Shown in pieces: positions 17,322-25,873 of a stretch of DNA of 53,399 nt (the first letter of the stretch is position 1; each line of letters starts with the position of its first letter). Position numbers and translations under genes: made by a program. This stretch comes from an uncultured Clostridia bacterium. Lineage in GTDB: Bacteria > Bacillota > Clostridia > UBA1381. A model generated the notes under the pieces. The model saw only the letters and a program-made list of their open reading frames with translations, had not been told where the DNA came from and ran no database searches. The DNA lies in NCBI GenBank assembly GCA_947585795.1, contig CANPXG010000010.1, positions 1-53,399 of the forward strand. Direction: 5' to 3'.

Positions 17322-18758
17322 ATGGCTTTGAAAAAACTTCGGGATATGCTCGACAAAAAGGAAATAAGCGCCGTTGAGCTTACCGAGCAGTATCTTGATA
17401 AAATCGAAAAGGCGGATAAAAGTATTAACAGCTATATAACAGTCTGCGCCGAAGGTGCTCTTGAGGACGCGAAAAAGGCACAGGAAAAGATAGACGCGGG
17501 CAGCGCGAACGCTTTTACCGGTATTCCCATATCGGTAAAGGACAACATATGCACCATGAACGTGAAAACCACCTGTGCGTCGAAAATGCTTGAGGATTTT
17601 GTACCGCCGTACGACGCGACGGTCATGGAAAAACTAAAAAAATCAAATATAGTAATGCTCGGCAAAACGAATATGGACGAGTTCGCGATGGGTGGCTCAT
17701 CGCAGACCTCGTACTTCGGCGGAGTTAAAAATCCGTACGACTTATCGCGCGTGACAGGCGGTTCGTCGGGCGGTGCTGCGGCAAGCGTAGCCGGCGGGCT
17801 TTGCGCCGCGGCACTCGGTTCCGACACAGGCGGCTCGGTACGTCAACCCGCGTCATTTTGCGGCGTTACGGGACTTAAACCGACTTACGGCGCCGTATCA
17901 CGGTGGGGACTTATCGCCTTCGCGTCGTCACTCGACCAAATAGGCGTTATAGCAAAATCGGCGGAGGATACAGGATATTTACTTAACGGTATATACGGTT
18001 ACGACGCAAACGACGCAACATCGAGCAAAAAATCCGAGGGCGGTTACACGTCGCTTATCGGAAGCGATATAAGCGGTATAAAAATCGGTGTACCCAAAGA
18101 GTTCTTTGGCGACGGACTTAACGACGAGGTCAAACAAGCGGTGCTAAGTGCTGCGGAGTATTACAAAAAACTCGGCTGCGAACTTGTTGAGGTATCACTG
18201 CCCTCACTCGAGTACGCTGTGTCGGCTTACTACCTCATCTCATCGGCTGAAGCCGCGAGTAACTTGTCGCGCTTCGACGGTATCAAGTACGGTACGCGCA
18301 GCGGTTTGGGCGACGATTACAACGATCTAATCAAAAATTCACGCCGTGAGGGCTTTGGTAACGAGGTCAAGCGGCGCATAATGCTCGGCAACTACGCGCT
18401 CTGCTCCGGCTACTACGACGCGTACTACAAAAACGCGACACGTATTCGCACGCAGATACGCAGCGAGTATAAGGAAATATTTGAAAAATGCTCACTCTTG
18501 CTCACCCCCACCGCGCCGACAACGGCGTACAAAATAGGCGAGCAGGAAAACGATCCCGTCAAGATGTATCTCGCGGATATATACACGGTGACGGTAAACA
18601 TAGCGGGACTTCCCGCGATTTCAACAACCTGCGGCTACGACAAAAACGGTATGCCTATAGGTATGAGCCTTATCGGTAAGCCGTTTGACGAGAAAACCGT
18701 GATTTCCGTATGCGACAGATTTGAACGTGATTTTGACAAAAGGGAGGCGGCGTTATGA
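17322..18758 (+). CDS. gatA: Asp/Glu-tRNA amidotransferase subunit A
   Basis: 478 aa. Amidase-signature glutaminase that releases ammonia from glutamine for the transamidation reaction. The Ser-cis-Ser-Lys triad is present at Lys73 (PISVKDNI), Ser148 (TGGSSGG) and Ser172 (DTGGSVRQPA), spaced as in characterised GatA proteins. Ribosome site GAAAGGAA upstream of the ATG. Its last codons overlap the gatB start by 4 bp (ATGA), a sign of translational coupling. Confidence 0.97.
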   Translation: MALKKLRDMLDKKEISAVELTEQYLDKIEKADKSINSYITVCAEGALEDAKKAQEKIDAGSANAFTGIPISVKDNICTMNVKTTCASKMLEDFVPPYDATVMEKLKKSNIVMLGKTNMDEFAMGGSSQTSYFGGVKNPYDLSRVTGGSSGGAAASVAGGLCAAALGSDTGGSVRQPASFCGVTGLKPTYGAVSRWGLIAFASSLDQIGVIAKSAEDTGYLLNGIYGYDANDATSSKKSEGGYTSLIGSDISGIKIGVPKEFFGDGLNDEVKQAVLSAAEYYKKLGCELVEVSLPSLEYAVSAYYLISSAEAASNLSRFDGIKYGTRSGLGDDYNDLIKNSRREGFGNEVKRRIMLGNYALCSGYYDAYYKNATRIRTQIRSEYKEIFEKCSLLLTPTAPTTAYKIGEQENDPVKMYLADIYTVTVNIAGLPAISTTCGYDKNGMPIGMSLIGKPFDEKTVISVCDRFERDFDKREAAL

Positions 18759-20173
18759 GATACCAACCGGTAATCGGTCTTGAAATACACGCGGAGCTTC
18801 TGACAGACTCAAAGGTGTTCTGCACATGTCAGAATGAGTTCGGCGGCAGCGAAAATACGCGCGTGTGCCCAAGGTGCAGCGGTCTGCCCGGCACTCTCCC
18901 CCTTCTTAATCAAGGCGCGGTGCGTCTTGCGGCAAAGGCGGGCTTCGCCACGGACTGCGTCGTCCACAACTACTCCGCGTTCGACAGAAAAAATTATTTC
19001 TACCCCGACCTCCCGAAAGCGTATCAGATCACTCAGTTTGAGCATCCGATATGCACCGACGGTCACATAACAGTCACGGGCGGCAAAGATATACGCATAA
19101 ACCGTATACACATCGAAGAGGACGCGGGTAAGCTCGTACACGACGACTATGAGGGTATTTCCATGGCAGACTACAACCGCTGCGGCGTGCCGCTTATAGA
19201 AATAGTGACGGAGCCCGATTTCCGTTCGGTCGAAGAGGTTCAGGACTTTGTCGAGCAGATCGCTCTGCGTCTTAAATACGCGGGCGTATGCGACGCGAGA
19301 ATGGAACAGGGCTCAATGCGTGTGGACGTAAATATATCCATAATGCCGGTAGGCTCGACGGAGTTCGGTACGCGCGCGGAGCTTAAAAACTTAAACTCAT
19401 TAAAAGCAATAGGACGCGCGATCGAGTACGAAATAAACCGCCAAGCGGAGATACTTGATAACGGCGGCACCGTCGTGCAGGAAACGCGCCGTTATAACGA
19501 TAACCACGGCGACACTAAGGCGCTGCGTTCAAAGGAGGAGGCTCACGACTACCGTTACTTCCCCGAGCCCGACATTCCGCCCGTGCTTTTAAGCGACGCG
19601 GATATGGCTGAAATTAAAGCGTCCATGCCGGAAATGCCTCAGACGCGTTTTGCGCGTTACACGAAGGAGTACGGTCTGCCGGAGGAGGATTCGAGGCTCA
19701 TAATATCGAACAAAGAGTTCTCCGACTTCTATGACGAGGCTGTAAAGGTAAATCCCGACTACAAGCAGATTTCAAATATCATGCTGGTGGAGCTTATGCG
19801 TCACCTGAACGAGTCGGAAAAGGCTGTAAGCGACCTCCTTTTCTCACCCGCCGACCTTGCGGAGCTTGTTAAAATGTCAACGGACAGCGTTGTTTCAAGG
19901 AACGCGGCAAAAGATATTTTAAAAATTATGTTTGACAGCGGCAAAAAGCCCATGGATATAGCGAAGGAAAACGGATTTATCATGGATAATGACGCGTCGG
20001 GCATGGACGACATCGTGAGCAAGGTGCTTTCGGAGAACGCCGACAGCATGGAAAGCTACAGAAACGGCAACGAAAAGGTTTTCGGCTTCCTTATGGGACA
20101 GGTGGTACGCGCCGCCGGAAAGGGTGCCAATCCGAAGCTGATAAAGGATCTGCTTACCGAAAAATTAAAGTAA
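18755..20173 (+). CDS. gatB: Asp/Glu-tRNA amidotransferase subunit B
   Basis: 472 aa. Phosphorylates the mischarged Asp- or Glu-tRNA and adds the ammonia delivered from GatA. Signatures: VIGLEIHAELLT at the start, the cysteine pairs CTCQNEFGG and CPRCSGLPGTLP (zinc site), and the tRNA-binding tail with the YqeY-like domain (about 325-472). Overlaps gatA by 4 bp; aspS follows after 15 bp. Confidence 0.97.
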   Translation: MRYQPVIGLEIHAELLTDSKVFCTCQNEFGGSENTRVCPRCSGLPGTLPLLNQGAVRLAAKAGFATDCVVHNYSAFDRKNYFYPDLPKAYQITQFEHPICTDGHITVTGGKDIRINRIHIEEDAGKLVHDDYEGISMADYNRCGVPLIEIVTEPDFRSVEEVQDFVEQIALRLKYAGVCDARMEQGSMRVDVNISIMPVGSTEFGTRAELKNLNSLKAIGRAIEYEINRQAEILDNGGTVVQETRRYNDNHGDTKALRSKEEAHDYRYFPEPDIPPVLLSDADMAEIKASMPEMPQTRFARYTKEYGLPEEDSRLIISNKEFSDFYDEAVKVNPDYKQISNIMLVELMRHLNESEKAVSDLLFSPADLAELVKMSTDSVVSRNAAKDILKIMFDSGKKPMDIAKENGFIMDNDASGMDDIVSKVLSENADSMESYRNGNEKVFGFLMGQVVRAAGKGANPKLIKDLLTEKLK

Positions 20174-20188
20174 TCGGAGGAATTAATT

Positions 20189-21496
20189 ATGCAAAAAATA
20201 GACGGTTCACAGCTTATAAGCGAGCTTACTCTCGCAGATTTGGAAAAGGCGGAGGGCGCGTCGCTTTCCTTCTGCGCCTGCGTTCACAAGCTGAGAAATA
20301 TGAGTGGGTTTTCGTTTGTAATTCTCCGCACCGCAAGATACGTGCTTCAGTCCGTTTACACGAAGGAGTGCGACGGCGACTTTGACGCGCTCACCGAGGG
20401 TGCTTACGTGCGCGTGACCGGCACAGTAAAAAAGGAAGAACGCGCAAATTACGGCTATGAGATAACGCTTACGTCGTTTGAGATTCTTTCGAAGCCGGCG
20501 GCGGAGTATCCGCTGCACGTTTCCTCGAAGCATCTCGGCTGCTCGATCGAAACGAGTATGGAATATAGAAGCGTGGCGCTGCGACATCCGGAGCAGCGTG
20601 CGGTATTCAAGGTCGCCGAAGGCGTGGTATCGGGTTTTAGGGAGTTTATGCTTTCCGAGAATTTTACGGAGATACACACGCCGAAAATAGTTGCGGCGGG
20701 CGCTGAGGGCGGCGCGAACATATTTAAGCTCAAATACTTTGACAAGGACGCGTACCTCGCGCAAAGTCCGCAATTTTACAAGCAGACGTGCGTCGCGTTC
20801 TTTGACCGCGTGTTTGAGATCGCGCCCGTATACAGGGCGGAAAAACACAACTCGACGCGTCACTTAAACGAGTATATCGGTCTTGACTTTGAAATGGCGT
20901 TTATAAACGACATGCACGACGTTATGGCTATGGAAACGGCTATGCTGAAACACGTTATGAAGTATCTTGGCGAAAACTACGCTCACGAGCTCGATATGCT
21001 CGGCGCGGTGCTGCCGGTAATAGACGATATACCGTCCGTAACATTCTTTGAGGCGCTTGATATCCTCGGCAAGTCGCACAATCAGTTTGACCTTGATCCC
21101 ACCGACGAGGTCAAGCTGTGCGAATGGGCGAAGGAAAATCACGGAAGCGAGTTTGTGTTCGTAGAGAAGTTTCCGGGACTTAAACGTCCGTTCTACGCTA
21201 TGGACTCCAAGGACGATCCAAAGCTCGCGGAAAGCTTTGATTTGCTGTTTAGGGGGCTTGAAATTACAACGGGCGGTCAGAGAATACATGATTACGACGA
21301 GCAAATAGCCAAATTGAAGCGTTACAACGTTGAGCCCGAGGAATTGGGCGCGTATCTTGACATACATCGCTACGGTATGCCTCCGCACGGCGGCTTGGGT
21401 ATCGGGCTGGAGCGTATTGTGATGAAGCTTTTAGGTCTTGCGAATATACGTGAAGCGAGTCTTTTCCCGAGAGATATACATCATCTCGATCCGTAA
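20189..21496 (+). CDS. aspS: Archaeal-type aspartyl-tRNA synthetase, probably non-discriminating
   Basis: 435 aa, the short archaeal-type AspRS, not the roughly 590-aa bacterial type with its inserted GAD domain. An OB-fold anticodon-binding domain covers about 1-110. The class II motifs follow: FREFMLSENFTEIHTPKI (motif 1), FEIAPVYRAEKHNSTRHLNEY (motif 2) and GGLGIGLERIVM (motif 3). Enzymes of this type often charge both tRNA(Asp) and tRNA(Asn). Co-transcription with gatCAB supports the pathway Asp-tRNA(Asn) to Asn-tRNA(Asn). Substrate range is inference. A GGAGG precedes the ATG. Confidence 0.93.
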   Translation: MQKIDGSQLISELTLADLEKAEGASLSFCACVHKLRNMSGFSFVILRTARYVLQSVYTKECDGDFDALTEGAYVRVTGTVKKEERANYGYEITLTSFEILSKPAAEYPLHVSSKHLGCSIETSMEYRSVALRHPEQRAVFKVAEGVVSGFREFMLSENFTEIHTPKIVAAGAEGGANIFKLKYFDKDAYLAQSPQFYKQTCVAFFDRVFEIAPVYRAEKHNSTRHLNEYIGLDFEMAFINDMHDVMAMETAMLKHVMKYLGENYAHELDMLGAVLPVIDDIPSVTFFEALDILGKSHNQFDLDPTDEVKLCEWAKENHGSEFVFVEKFPGLKRPFYAMDSKDDPKLAESFDLLFRGLEITTGGQRIHDYDEQIAKLKRYNVEPEELGAYLDIHRYGMPPHGGLGIGLERIVMKLLGLANIREASLFPRDIHHLDP

Positions 21497-21510
21497 TAAT
21501 AAAAAAAATT

Positions 21511-21540
21511 AAGAAGCGGCGCGTAAGCGCCGCTTCTTTA
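21511..21540 (+). terminator. Terminator of the gat-aspS operon
   Basis: 11-bp stem AGAAGCGGCGC / GCGCCGCTTCT with a GTAA tetraloop, 14 bp past the aspS stop, followed by a short T run. Confidence 0.85.
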
Positions 21541-21663
21541 GCAAATAAGGGGGTTATTAACCGATGACATCGGCTTTTGTAATGTATTTTGTGAGGTCAT
21601 TAATATTTATTTCCCCTTTTTTCGTTTTTATACAGATTTTTTAATATTTTACTTGAATGTCTG

Positions 21664-21978
21664 TCAATCGAGGTGGAAAAGTAGATCGAGGTCGGTCGAA
21701 ACGGGGCTGTTGTCGGGGTTTGTTTCCATTATGTCAGCCATGAAGTCCCACCATTTGCGGTTTATCGCGGTGTCCGCGCCCTTCGCCCAAAGCTCCTCGT
21801 CCTCTATCTCGATGTAACCGAAAAGCGTAAGCGTTTCTTTATCGAGGTAGATCGAGTAGTTTTTGCCGCCGTGCTCGTGGATCATGTCCTTCATTTCCTG
21901 CCACAGCTCGTTGTGACGCTTCTCGTACTCTTTTTCCTGTCCCGGGTACAGCTTCATTTTAAATCCCTTGTGTATCAT
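21664..21978 (-). CDS. rhaM: L-rhamnose mutarotase
   Basis: 104 aa, standard length. Interconverts alpha and beta L-rhamnopyranose so that the isomerase receives its preferred anomer. Family pattern: HKGFKMKLYPGQEKEYEKRH, an ISDYSIYLD-type NYSIYLDKETLTLFGYIE strand pair and the conserved RKWWDFMADIM with active-site Trp. ATG after AAGGAGG. No other rhamnose genes lie nearby, so it stands alone. Confidence 0.92.
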   Translation of the reverse strand: MIHKGFKMKLYPGQEKEYEKRHNELWQEMKDMIHEHGGKNYSIYLDKETLTLFGYIEIEDEELWAKGADTAINRKWWDFMADIMETNPDNSPVSTDLDLLFHLD

Positions 21979-22052
21979 ATTTATTCCTCCTTAAAATTTA
22001 TTTTTTGTGTTATTATGGTTTGATGGTGTATTTATGGCGGGCGATGCATCTC

Positions 22053-22175
22053 GTGAGGCCCCCTTGTCAAAGGGGGCTGTCACGCGGAGCGTGACTGGGG
22101 GATTCCTTTCTATTTAGACAATGAATCCCTCCACCGCCTTCGGCGGTCCCCCTCCCTTTAACAAGGGAGGCTTAC
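22053..22175. repeat. MITE-like imperfect inverted repeat
   Basis: Two arms of about 57 bp are near-complementary over their whole length, separated by a few A/T-rich bases. The outer ends read GTGAGGCCCCCTTGTCAAAG on the left and, as reverse complement, GTAAGCCTCCCTTGTTAAAG on the right. Each arm holds its own small hairpin (CACGC-GGA-GCGTG and CCGCC-TTC-GGCGG). No ORF. This looks like a REP/MITE-type dispersed element common in gut Clostridia. It lies between scfB and rhaM. Confidence 0.75.
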
Positions 22176-22196
22176 GCCGTTAAATCCCCATTTACC

Positions 22197-23567
22197 TCAT
22201 CCCAATTTCTTATGCGCCTCAACCGCTATTGCGCATTCAAGGCGTTTTTTCTGAAATTCACAGCCAAGCTCGTAAGGCTTATTTATATCGCCGTTAAAGT
22301 TGTACGCGTTGGCGGAGCAGCCGCCGCTGCAATAGAACTTTGAAAAACAATCCGCGCACTTTGGCTTTGTGTATACGTTGGAACGCTCAAAGCGTGTCAT
22401 TATGTCTTTGTCAAGAGTACCGTCGTTGACGCTGCCCATAAGAAATTCGGAATTTCCCACGAACTGGTGGCACGGATATATATCGCCGTTTGGCGCGACC
22501 GCAAGGTACTCGTGCCCCGCGCCGCAGCCCGACAGGCGCTTTATCGCGCACGGACCTTGGTCAAGGTCTACCATGAAGTGGAAGAAGTTAAAGCCCCTTC
22601 CCTCGTCGTAACGCTTTACATAATCCTCCGCGAGCTTATCGTACTCTGCGCATACAGTTTCTACATGTTCCTTTTTAAGCGCGTAATCCTCCGTTTCAGG
22701 CGCGACGACAGGCTCCACGCTCGTCTGCTTAAAACCGAGGTCGGCAAGATGTATAACATCCTTCGCAAAGTCCGCGTTATACGCGGTAAACGTCCCGCGG
22801 ACATAATAGTTATCCTGATTACGGCTTTCGGCAAGCTTTTTAAACTTCGGCACGATCGCGTCATACGAGCCGCTGCCGTCCACGCGGTAACGCACACGGT
22901 CGTTCGTTTCCTTCGTACCGTCAAGACTAAGCACGACATTCGACATATTTTCGTTTATGTAAGCCATTACATCATCGTCTAAGAGTATACCGTTTGTCGT
23001 GATCGTAAAACGGAAATTTTTATTATGCTTCTTACCCTCTTCCTTCGCGTACTCCGTTATCTCCTTTACAACGTCAAAGTTCATAAGCGGCTCACCGCCG
23101 AAGTAGTCGATTTCTATATTGTGACGATTTCCGCTGTTCGCGATCACAAAATCGATCGCCTTTTTACCTACCTCCGCGCTCATAAGACTTCTGCCGCCGT
23201 GAAACTCACCGGTATCTGCAAAACAGTACTTACACCGCAAATTACAGTCATGCGCCACGTGAAGGCACAGCGCCTTTACGACCGACTGTTTGTTCCAATT
23301 CTTCGCTATATCGGCGTAACAGTCCTCGGTAAATAGCTGACCGTTTTTTGCAAGCGCACATATTTCCGCGTAACTTTCACTTATTTCCTCATCGGAATAC
23401 TTGTCCCCAAGCGCCGCCTTTACATTCTCGGGACACGCGTCCTCCGCCGTAAACGGCTCGTTTATATGGTCGAGCATATCGAACATAACATCGTCCACAA
23501 CGTGCACCGCGCCCGAATATACGTCCATAACTATGTTAAGTCCCAACTGTTTATACTTATGTATCAC
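22197..23567 (-). CDS. scfB: SCIFF peptide radical-SAM maturase
   Basis: 456 aa. Forms thioether cross-links in the six-cysteine SCIFF peptide. The radical-SAM cluster motif is CNLRCKYC (Cys108, Cys112, Cys115), preceded by a peptide-recognition region (about 1-95). The C-terminal SPASM domain has cysteines in GPCAIKRLSGCGAGHEY, IYPCHQF, CADCFSKFYCSGGC and GCEFQ. Starts at GTG 23567 with GGGAG upstream; MIHKYKQ matches family starts. The substrate gene scfA lies 113 bp upstream on the same strand. Confidence 0.95.
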   Translation of the reverse strand: MIHKYKQLGLNIVMDVYSGAVHVVDDVMFDMLDHINEPFTAEDACPENVKAALGDKYSDEEISESYAEICALAKNGQLFTEDCYADIAKNWNKQSVVKALCLHVAHDCNLRCKYCFADTGEFHGGRSLMSAEVGKKAIDFVIANSGNRHNIEIDYFGGEPLMNFDVVKEITEYAKEEGKKHNKNFRFTITTNGILLDDDVMAYINENMSNVVLSLDGTKETNDRVRYRVDGSGSYDAIVPKFKKLAESRNQDNYYVRGTFTAYNADFAKDVIHLADLGFKQTSVEPVVAPETEDYALKKEHVETVCAEYDKLAEDYVKRYDEGRGFNFFHFMVDLDQGPCAIKRLSGCGAGHEYLAVAPNGDIYPCHQFVGNSEFLMGSVNDGTLDKDIMTRFERSNVYTKPKCADCFSKFYCSGGCSANAYNFNGDINKPYELGCEFQKKRLECAIAVEAHKKLG

Positions 23568-23615
23568 TTAAAAAAACTCCCTGGATCAATATTTTTTTCG
23601 GTATTTGACTTAAAT

Positions 23616-23649
23616 TAGAAGAAAATCACCGACTACAAAGCCGATGATT
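23616..23649 (-). terminator. Hairpin between scfA and scfB
   Basis: Minus strand AATCATCGGC / GTCGGTGATT (10 bp with G-U pairs) followed by TTTTCTTCT. A partial terminator here would give more peptide mRNA than maturase mRNA. Confidence 0.6.
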
Positions 23650-23680
23650 AACTCTAATGTTCATTTATCCGGCAAAACAA

Positions 23681-23824
23681 TCAGTTTGCTTGTTCGCATT
23701 TTTGGTTTGCAACCGTGCATGACGTCTTGCAAGCCGACTGACATGAAGTCTGGCACTCGCCGCAGCCGCCGTGCTTCGCTGAATTTTTTAAATTAGCGCT
23801 GTTAAGTGTCTGTACGTGCTTCAT
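23681..23824 (-). CDS. scfA: SCIFF ribosomally made peptide (six cysteines)
   Basis: 47 aa, below the usual gene-calling length. It begins MKHVQTLNSANLKNSAKHGG and continues with six cysteines in about 24 residues: CGECQTSCQSACKTSC, then KCEQAN at the end. This is the signature of the SCIFF family (six Cys in forty-five), a peptide conserved across Clostridia and modified by the neighbouring radical-SAM enzyme. An AAGGAGG lies 9 nt before the ATG. The physiological role of the mature peptide is unknown. Confidence 0.95.
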   Translation of the reverse strand: MKHVQTLNSANLKNSAKHGGCGECQTSCQSACKTSCTVANQKCEQAN

Positions 23825-23860
23825 TACTAAGTCCTCCTTGTACGTATTTCATCTTCTACC

Positions 23861-23889
23861 ATTGTATCACATTTTTTATTTCTTGTAAA
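23861..23889 (-). promoter_or_regulatory. Promoter of scfA-scfB
   Basis: Minus strand TTTACA (23889-23884), 17-nt spacer, TACAAT (23866-23861), 36 bp upstream of scfA. Confidence 0.7.
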
Positions 23890-23954
23890 TAGATTTTTTC
23901 CTTTTAGTTTATTATTTTGGATTTTTCGCATAAAACCGTGGTTTGTACGGCATT

Positions 23955-24017
23955 ATTTGAGATTTGACTGTACTTTATTCACTTAATTTTCTCAAATTCT
24001 ACCCTACTTTTACCCTA
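23955..24017. repeat. Possible integrase arm sites near left end
   Basis: An 8-bp inverted repeat (ATTTGAGA 23955-23962 and TCTCAAAT 23990-23997) is followed by the direct repeat TACCCTA at 24000-24006 and 24011-24017, spaced by one helical turn. The second copy overlaps the integrase stop codon. Such repeats beside the integrase gene are typical arm-type binding sites; this is inference. Confidence 0.35.
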
Positions 24018-25190
24018 ATTGTTGGCTTCACTAAACATAGCCATTACCGCATTAACTTTGTCGCTTTGAGATACATGGGCATAAACCTGTTCTATCATCT
24101 TATAGCTGTTGTGCCCCAATAATCGCTTTAATGTTTCCAGTGATACGTTACTACGCAACGCTCGGCTTGCAAACGTGTGTCTGAAATAATGCGGTGAAAA
24201 CATCTCTATCTCTATGTTATAACATCTCTTTAAATAATCTAAGACGTTTTTTATGGCGTTCCAATAGTACGCATGGTTATGAAGCTCGTTGAGCTTAAAA
24301 TCTATAAAGATAAAATCGTCATCGGATATTGTTTGATTTAGCGCAACCATAATCTCTTTATTCTCTTCATACTTCTTCCGTAATTCTTCGCTGACTCTCG
24401 GTATGATAGGTAAGGTGCGAACAGATGTCTTTGTCTTTGGTTTGCTAAATCCTTTCACAAGTCCTTGCTCTGATGAGTATTGAATATATGTTTTGTTTAT
24501 ACTCATACTCGAATAGTTGTCTGAAAGGTTGCACCACTGTAACCCTATAATCTCGCCACATCTCGCGCCTGTAGTTACCAACATCATGAAAAACAGTAAG
24601 TCTTGCGGTCTTTTCTCTTTCAAACCTCGGAAAAACCATTTTAGCTCATAGTCTGTCAGTTCTCGTCGTTCTTTGCTGTCTGTACCATTGACCTTGACAT
24701 TGTTTACCGGATTGTTACTTATGAGCTTATGCTCTACTGCCCTTTTTAACATGGTAGATAGCTCACCGCGTATGTTGGATATAGTATTGGTAGCATAGTG
24801 CAATGTTTGTAGCCGGTTTAGCAGTGTTTTCACATCCATATCTGTTATGTTCTGTACACGTTTACTGCCAAGCATTGGCTGTATATGTTTCGTATACATC
24901 TGTTGCTTAACGCTGATCGTTTGCGGTTTTAATACCCCTTCAACGTATAGGCTTAAGTACGTTTCTCGCCATTCGTCGAGCGTTATGTTGTTTTGCGATA
25001 CAAAATTGCCCGTGTCTTTCTTTACAGCAATCTGTGACAACATTTTTCGGACTTCCTCTTTAGTGTCCCCATACACACTTTTTTGCTTCTTTAGGTATGG
25101 ATCGTAATACCTCCCTTCCCACCTAATGTTACCTTTCTTCCCCGATACTCGTTTGCGTATCGTTCCTTCACCGTTGGCTCGTTTTGCCAT
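24015..25190 (-). CDS. int: Tyrosine integrase (Tn916 class)
   Basis: 391 aa. N-terminal AP2-like arm-binding domain (about 1-60, GTIRKR-GNIRWEGRYYDP), a SAM-like core-binding domain (about 68-165), and a catalytic domain with Arg210 (TTGARCGE), Lys near 253, His334/Arg337 (HYFRHTF), His360 (LLGHNS) and the nucleophile Tyr370 (YAHV). All catalytic residues are present, so it should be active. RBS AAGGAGG. It faces the presumed left attachment site, the usual arrangement for Tn916-type elements. Confidence 0.96.
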   Translation of the reverse strand: MAKRANGEGTIRKRVSGKKGNIRWEGRYYDPYLKKQKSVYGDTKEEVRKMLSQIAVKKDTGNFVSQNNITLDEWRETYLSLYVEGVLKPQTISVKQQMYTKHIQPMLGSKRVQNITDMDVKTLLNRLQTLHYATNTISNIRGELSTMLKRAVEHKLISNNPVNNVKVNGTDSKERRELTDYELKWFFRGLKEKRPQDLLFFMMLVTTGARCGEIIGLQWCNLSDNYSSMSINKTYIQYSSEQGLVKGFSKPKTKTSVRTLPIIPRVSEELRKKYEENKEIMVALNQTISDDDFIFIDFKLNELHNHAYYWNAIKNVLDYLKRCYNIEIEMFSPHYFRHTFASRALRSNVSLETLKRLLGHNSYKMIEQVYAHVSQSDKVNAVMAMFSEANN

Positions 25191-25253
25191 TTTAATTCCT
25201 CCTTCTGATTAAAAAGCAAAACCCGCCTATTATTGATTTTTTTGTTATCTTAT

Positions 25254-25282
25254 ATCTTATCATATACTACTCCTTCTGTCAA
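25254..25282 (-). promoter_or_regulatory. Integrase promoter
   Basis: Minus strand TTGACA (25282-25277), 17-nt spacer, TAAGAT (25259-25254), in the gap between the excisionase-like gene and int. Confidence 0.6.
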
Positions 25283-25314
25283 TAACGTCAGGTCTTGCCT
25301 TTTGTTATATAACC

Positions 25315-25512
25315 TTACTTACTTCCTCGTCGTTGTTCAAGGTATCTGTCCAGCGTGGGCTTATGCACCCGTACATTTCTGCCAATGTACTGTATACCGT
25401 CAAAATGCTTATCATGTATTAGCCTGTCCACGCTGCGTATGCTTATCTTTAAATATCCCGCTATTTCTTGGCGTGTCATATACTCGTCGCCGCTTATATC
25501 CTTGCCTGTCAT
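25315..25512 (-). CDS. xis: Excisionase-like HTH DNA-binding protein
   Basis: 65 aa from the ATG at 25512; the frame stays open to a TTG at 25539 (74 aa). The sequence YMTRQEIAGYLKISIRSVDR with LIHDKHFDGIQYIGRNVRV is the MerR-like winged HTH of the excisionase/HTH_17 family, which bends DNA at attachment sites or represses. Position between int and the accessory genes fits a recombination directionality factor. A good ribosome site (AAAGGAG) lies further upstream and serves a 15-codon ORF (25509-25556) that overlaps this ATG by 4 bp, suggesting coupled translation. Confidence 0.8.
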   Translation of the reverse strand: MTGKDISGDEYMTRQEIAGYLKISIRSVDRLIHDKHFDGIQYIGRNVRVHKPTLDRYLEQRRGSK

Positions 25513-25556
25513 AACCTTCGCCTTCTTAGCACTGCCCAAACTTCTTCTTTTAGCAT
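25509..25556 (-). CDS. 15-codon upstream ORF coupled to xis
   Basis: Reads MLKEEVWAVLRRRRL and stops in ATGA, overlapping the xis-like ATG at 25512. It has the AAAGGAG that the xis-like gene itself lacks. The arginine run near the end could slow ribosomes. It may be a leader cistron; or it may be chance and the true xis start a non-standard one. Confidence 0.35.
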   Translation of the reverse strand: MLKEEVWAVLRRRRL

Positions 25557-25571
25557 ATTTAACACACTCCT

Positions 25572-25853
25572 TTACCGTTTCTTTCGCCTTGATACGTTCT
25601 CTTGACGTAATCTCTCGATTATGAGCTTGCCGGGTATGTCCGTTAAGGCTTCAAACCAGCTCCCACCGAAAAAACGCTCACATTCCTTTAATACACCCAA
25701 ATTCTCTGTACGTTTCGCGCGACGGTAGTCCTTTACCGCCTGAATTATTATCGCGTACGCTAATCGCTCATAACTACCCATCGACTCTATCACAGATGTA
25801 TTGTCAAGGTTGAACGTGGGCGACGAGTATATACGCTTCTGTGTCGTAGTCAT
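25572..25853 (-). CDS. Conserved-type small element protein, unknown function
   Basis: 93 aa, no membrane segment or known motif. The core SYERLAYAIIIQAVKDYRRA and ERFFGGSWFEALTDIPGKLIIERLR resembles small proteins often found near integrases in Bacillota mobile elements. Ends with a basic tail (SRRKKR). Separated by 15 bp from the next ORF and 20 bp from the NA37-type gene, so it is in the same transcript. I cannot assign a function. Confidence 0.65.
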   Translation of the reverse strand: MTTTQKRIYSSPTFNLDNTSVIESMGSYERLAYAIIIQAVKDYRRAKRTENLGVLKECERFFGGSWFEALTDIPGKLIIERLRQENVSRRKKR

Positions 25854-25873
25854 GTCGCTCTCCTCCCCGTTCC

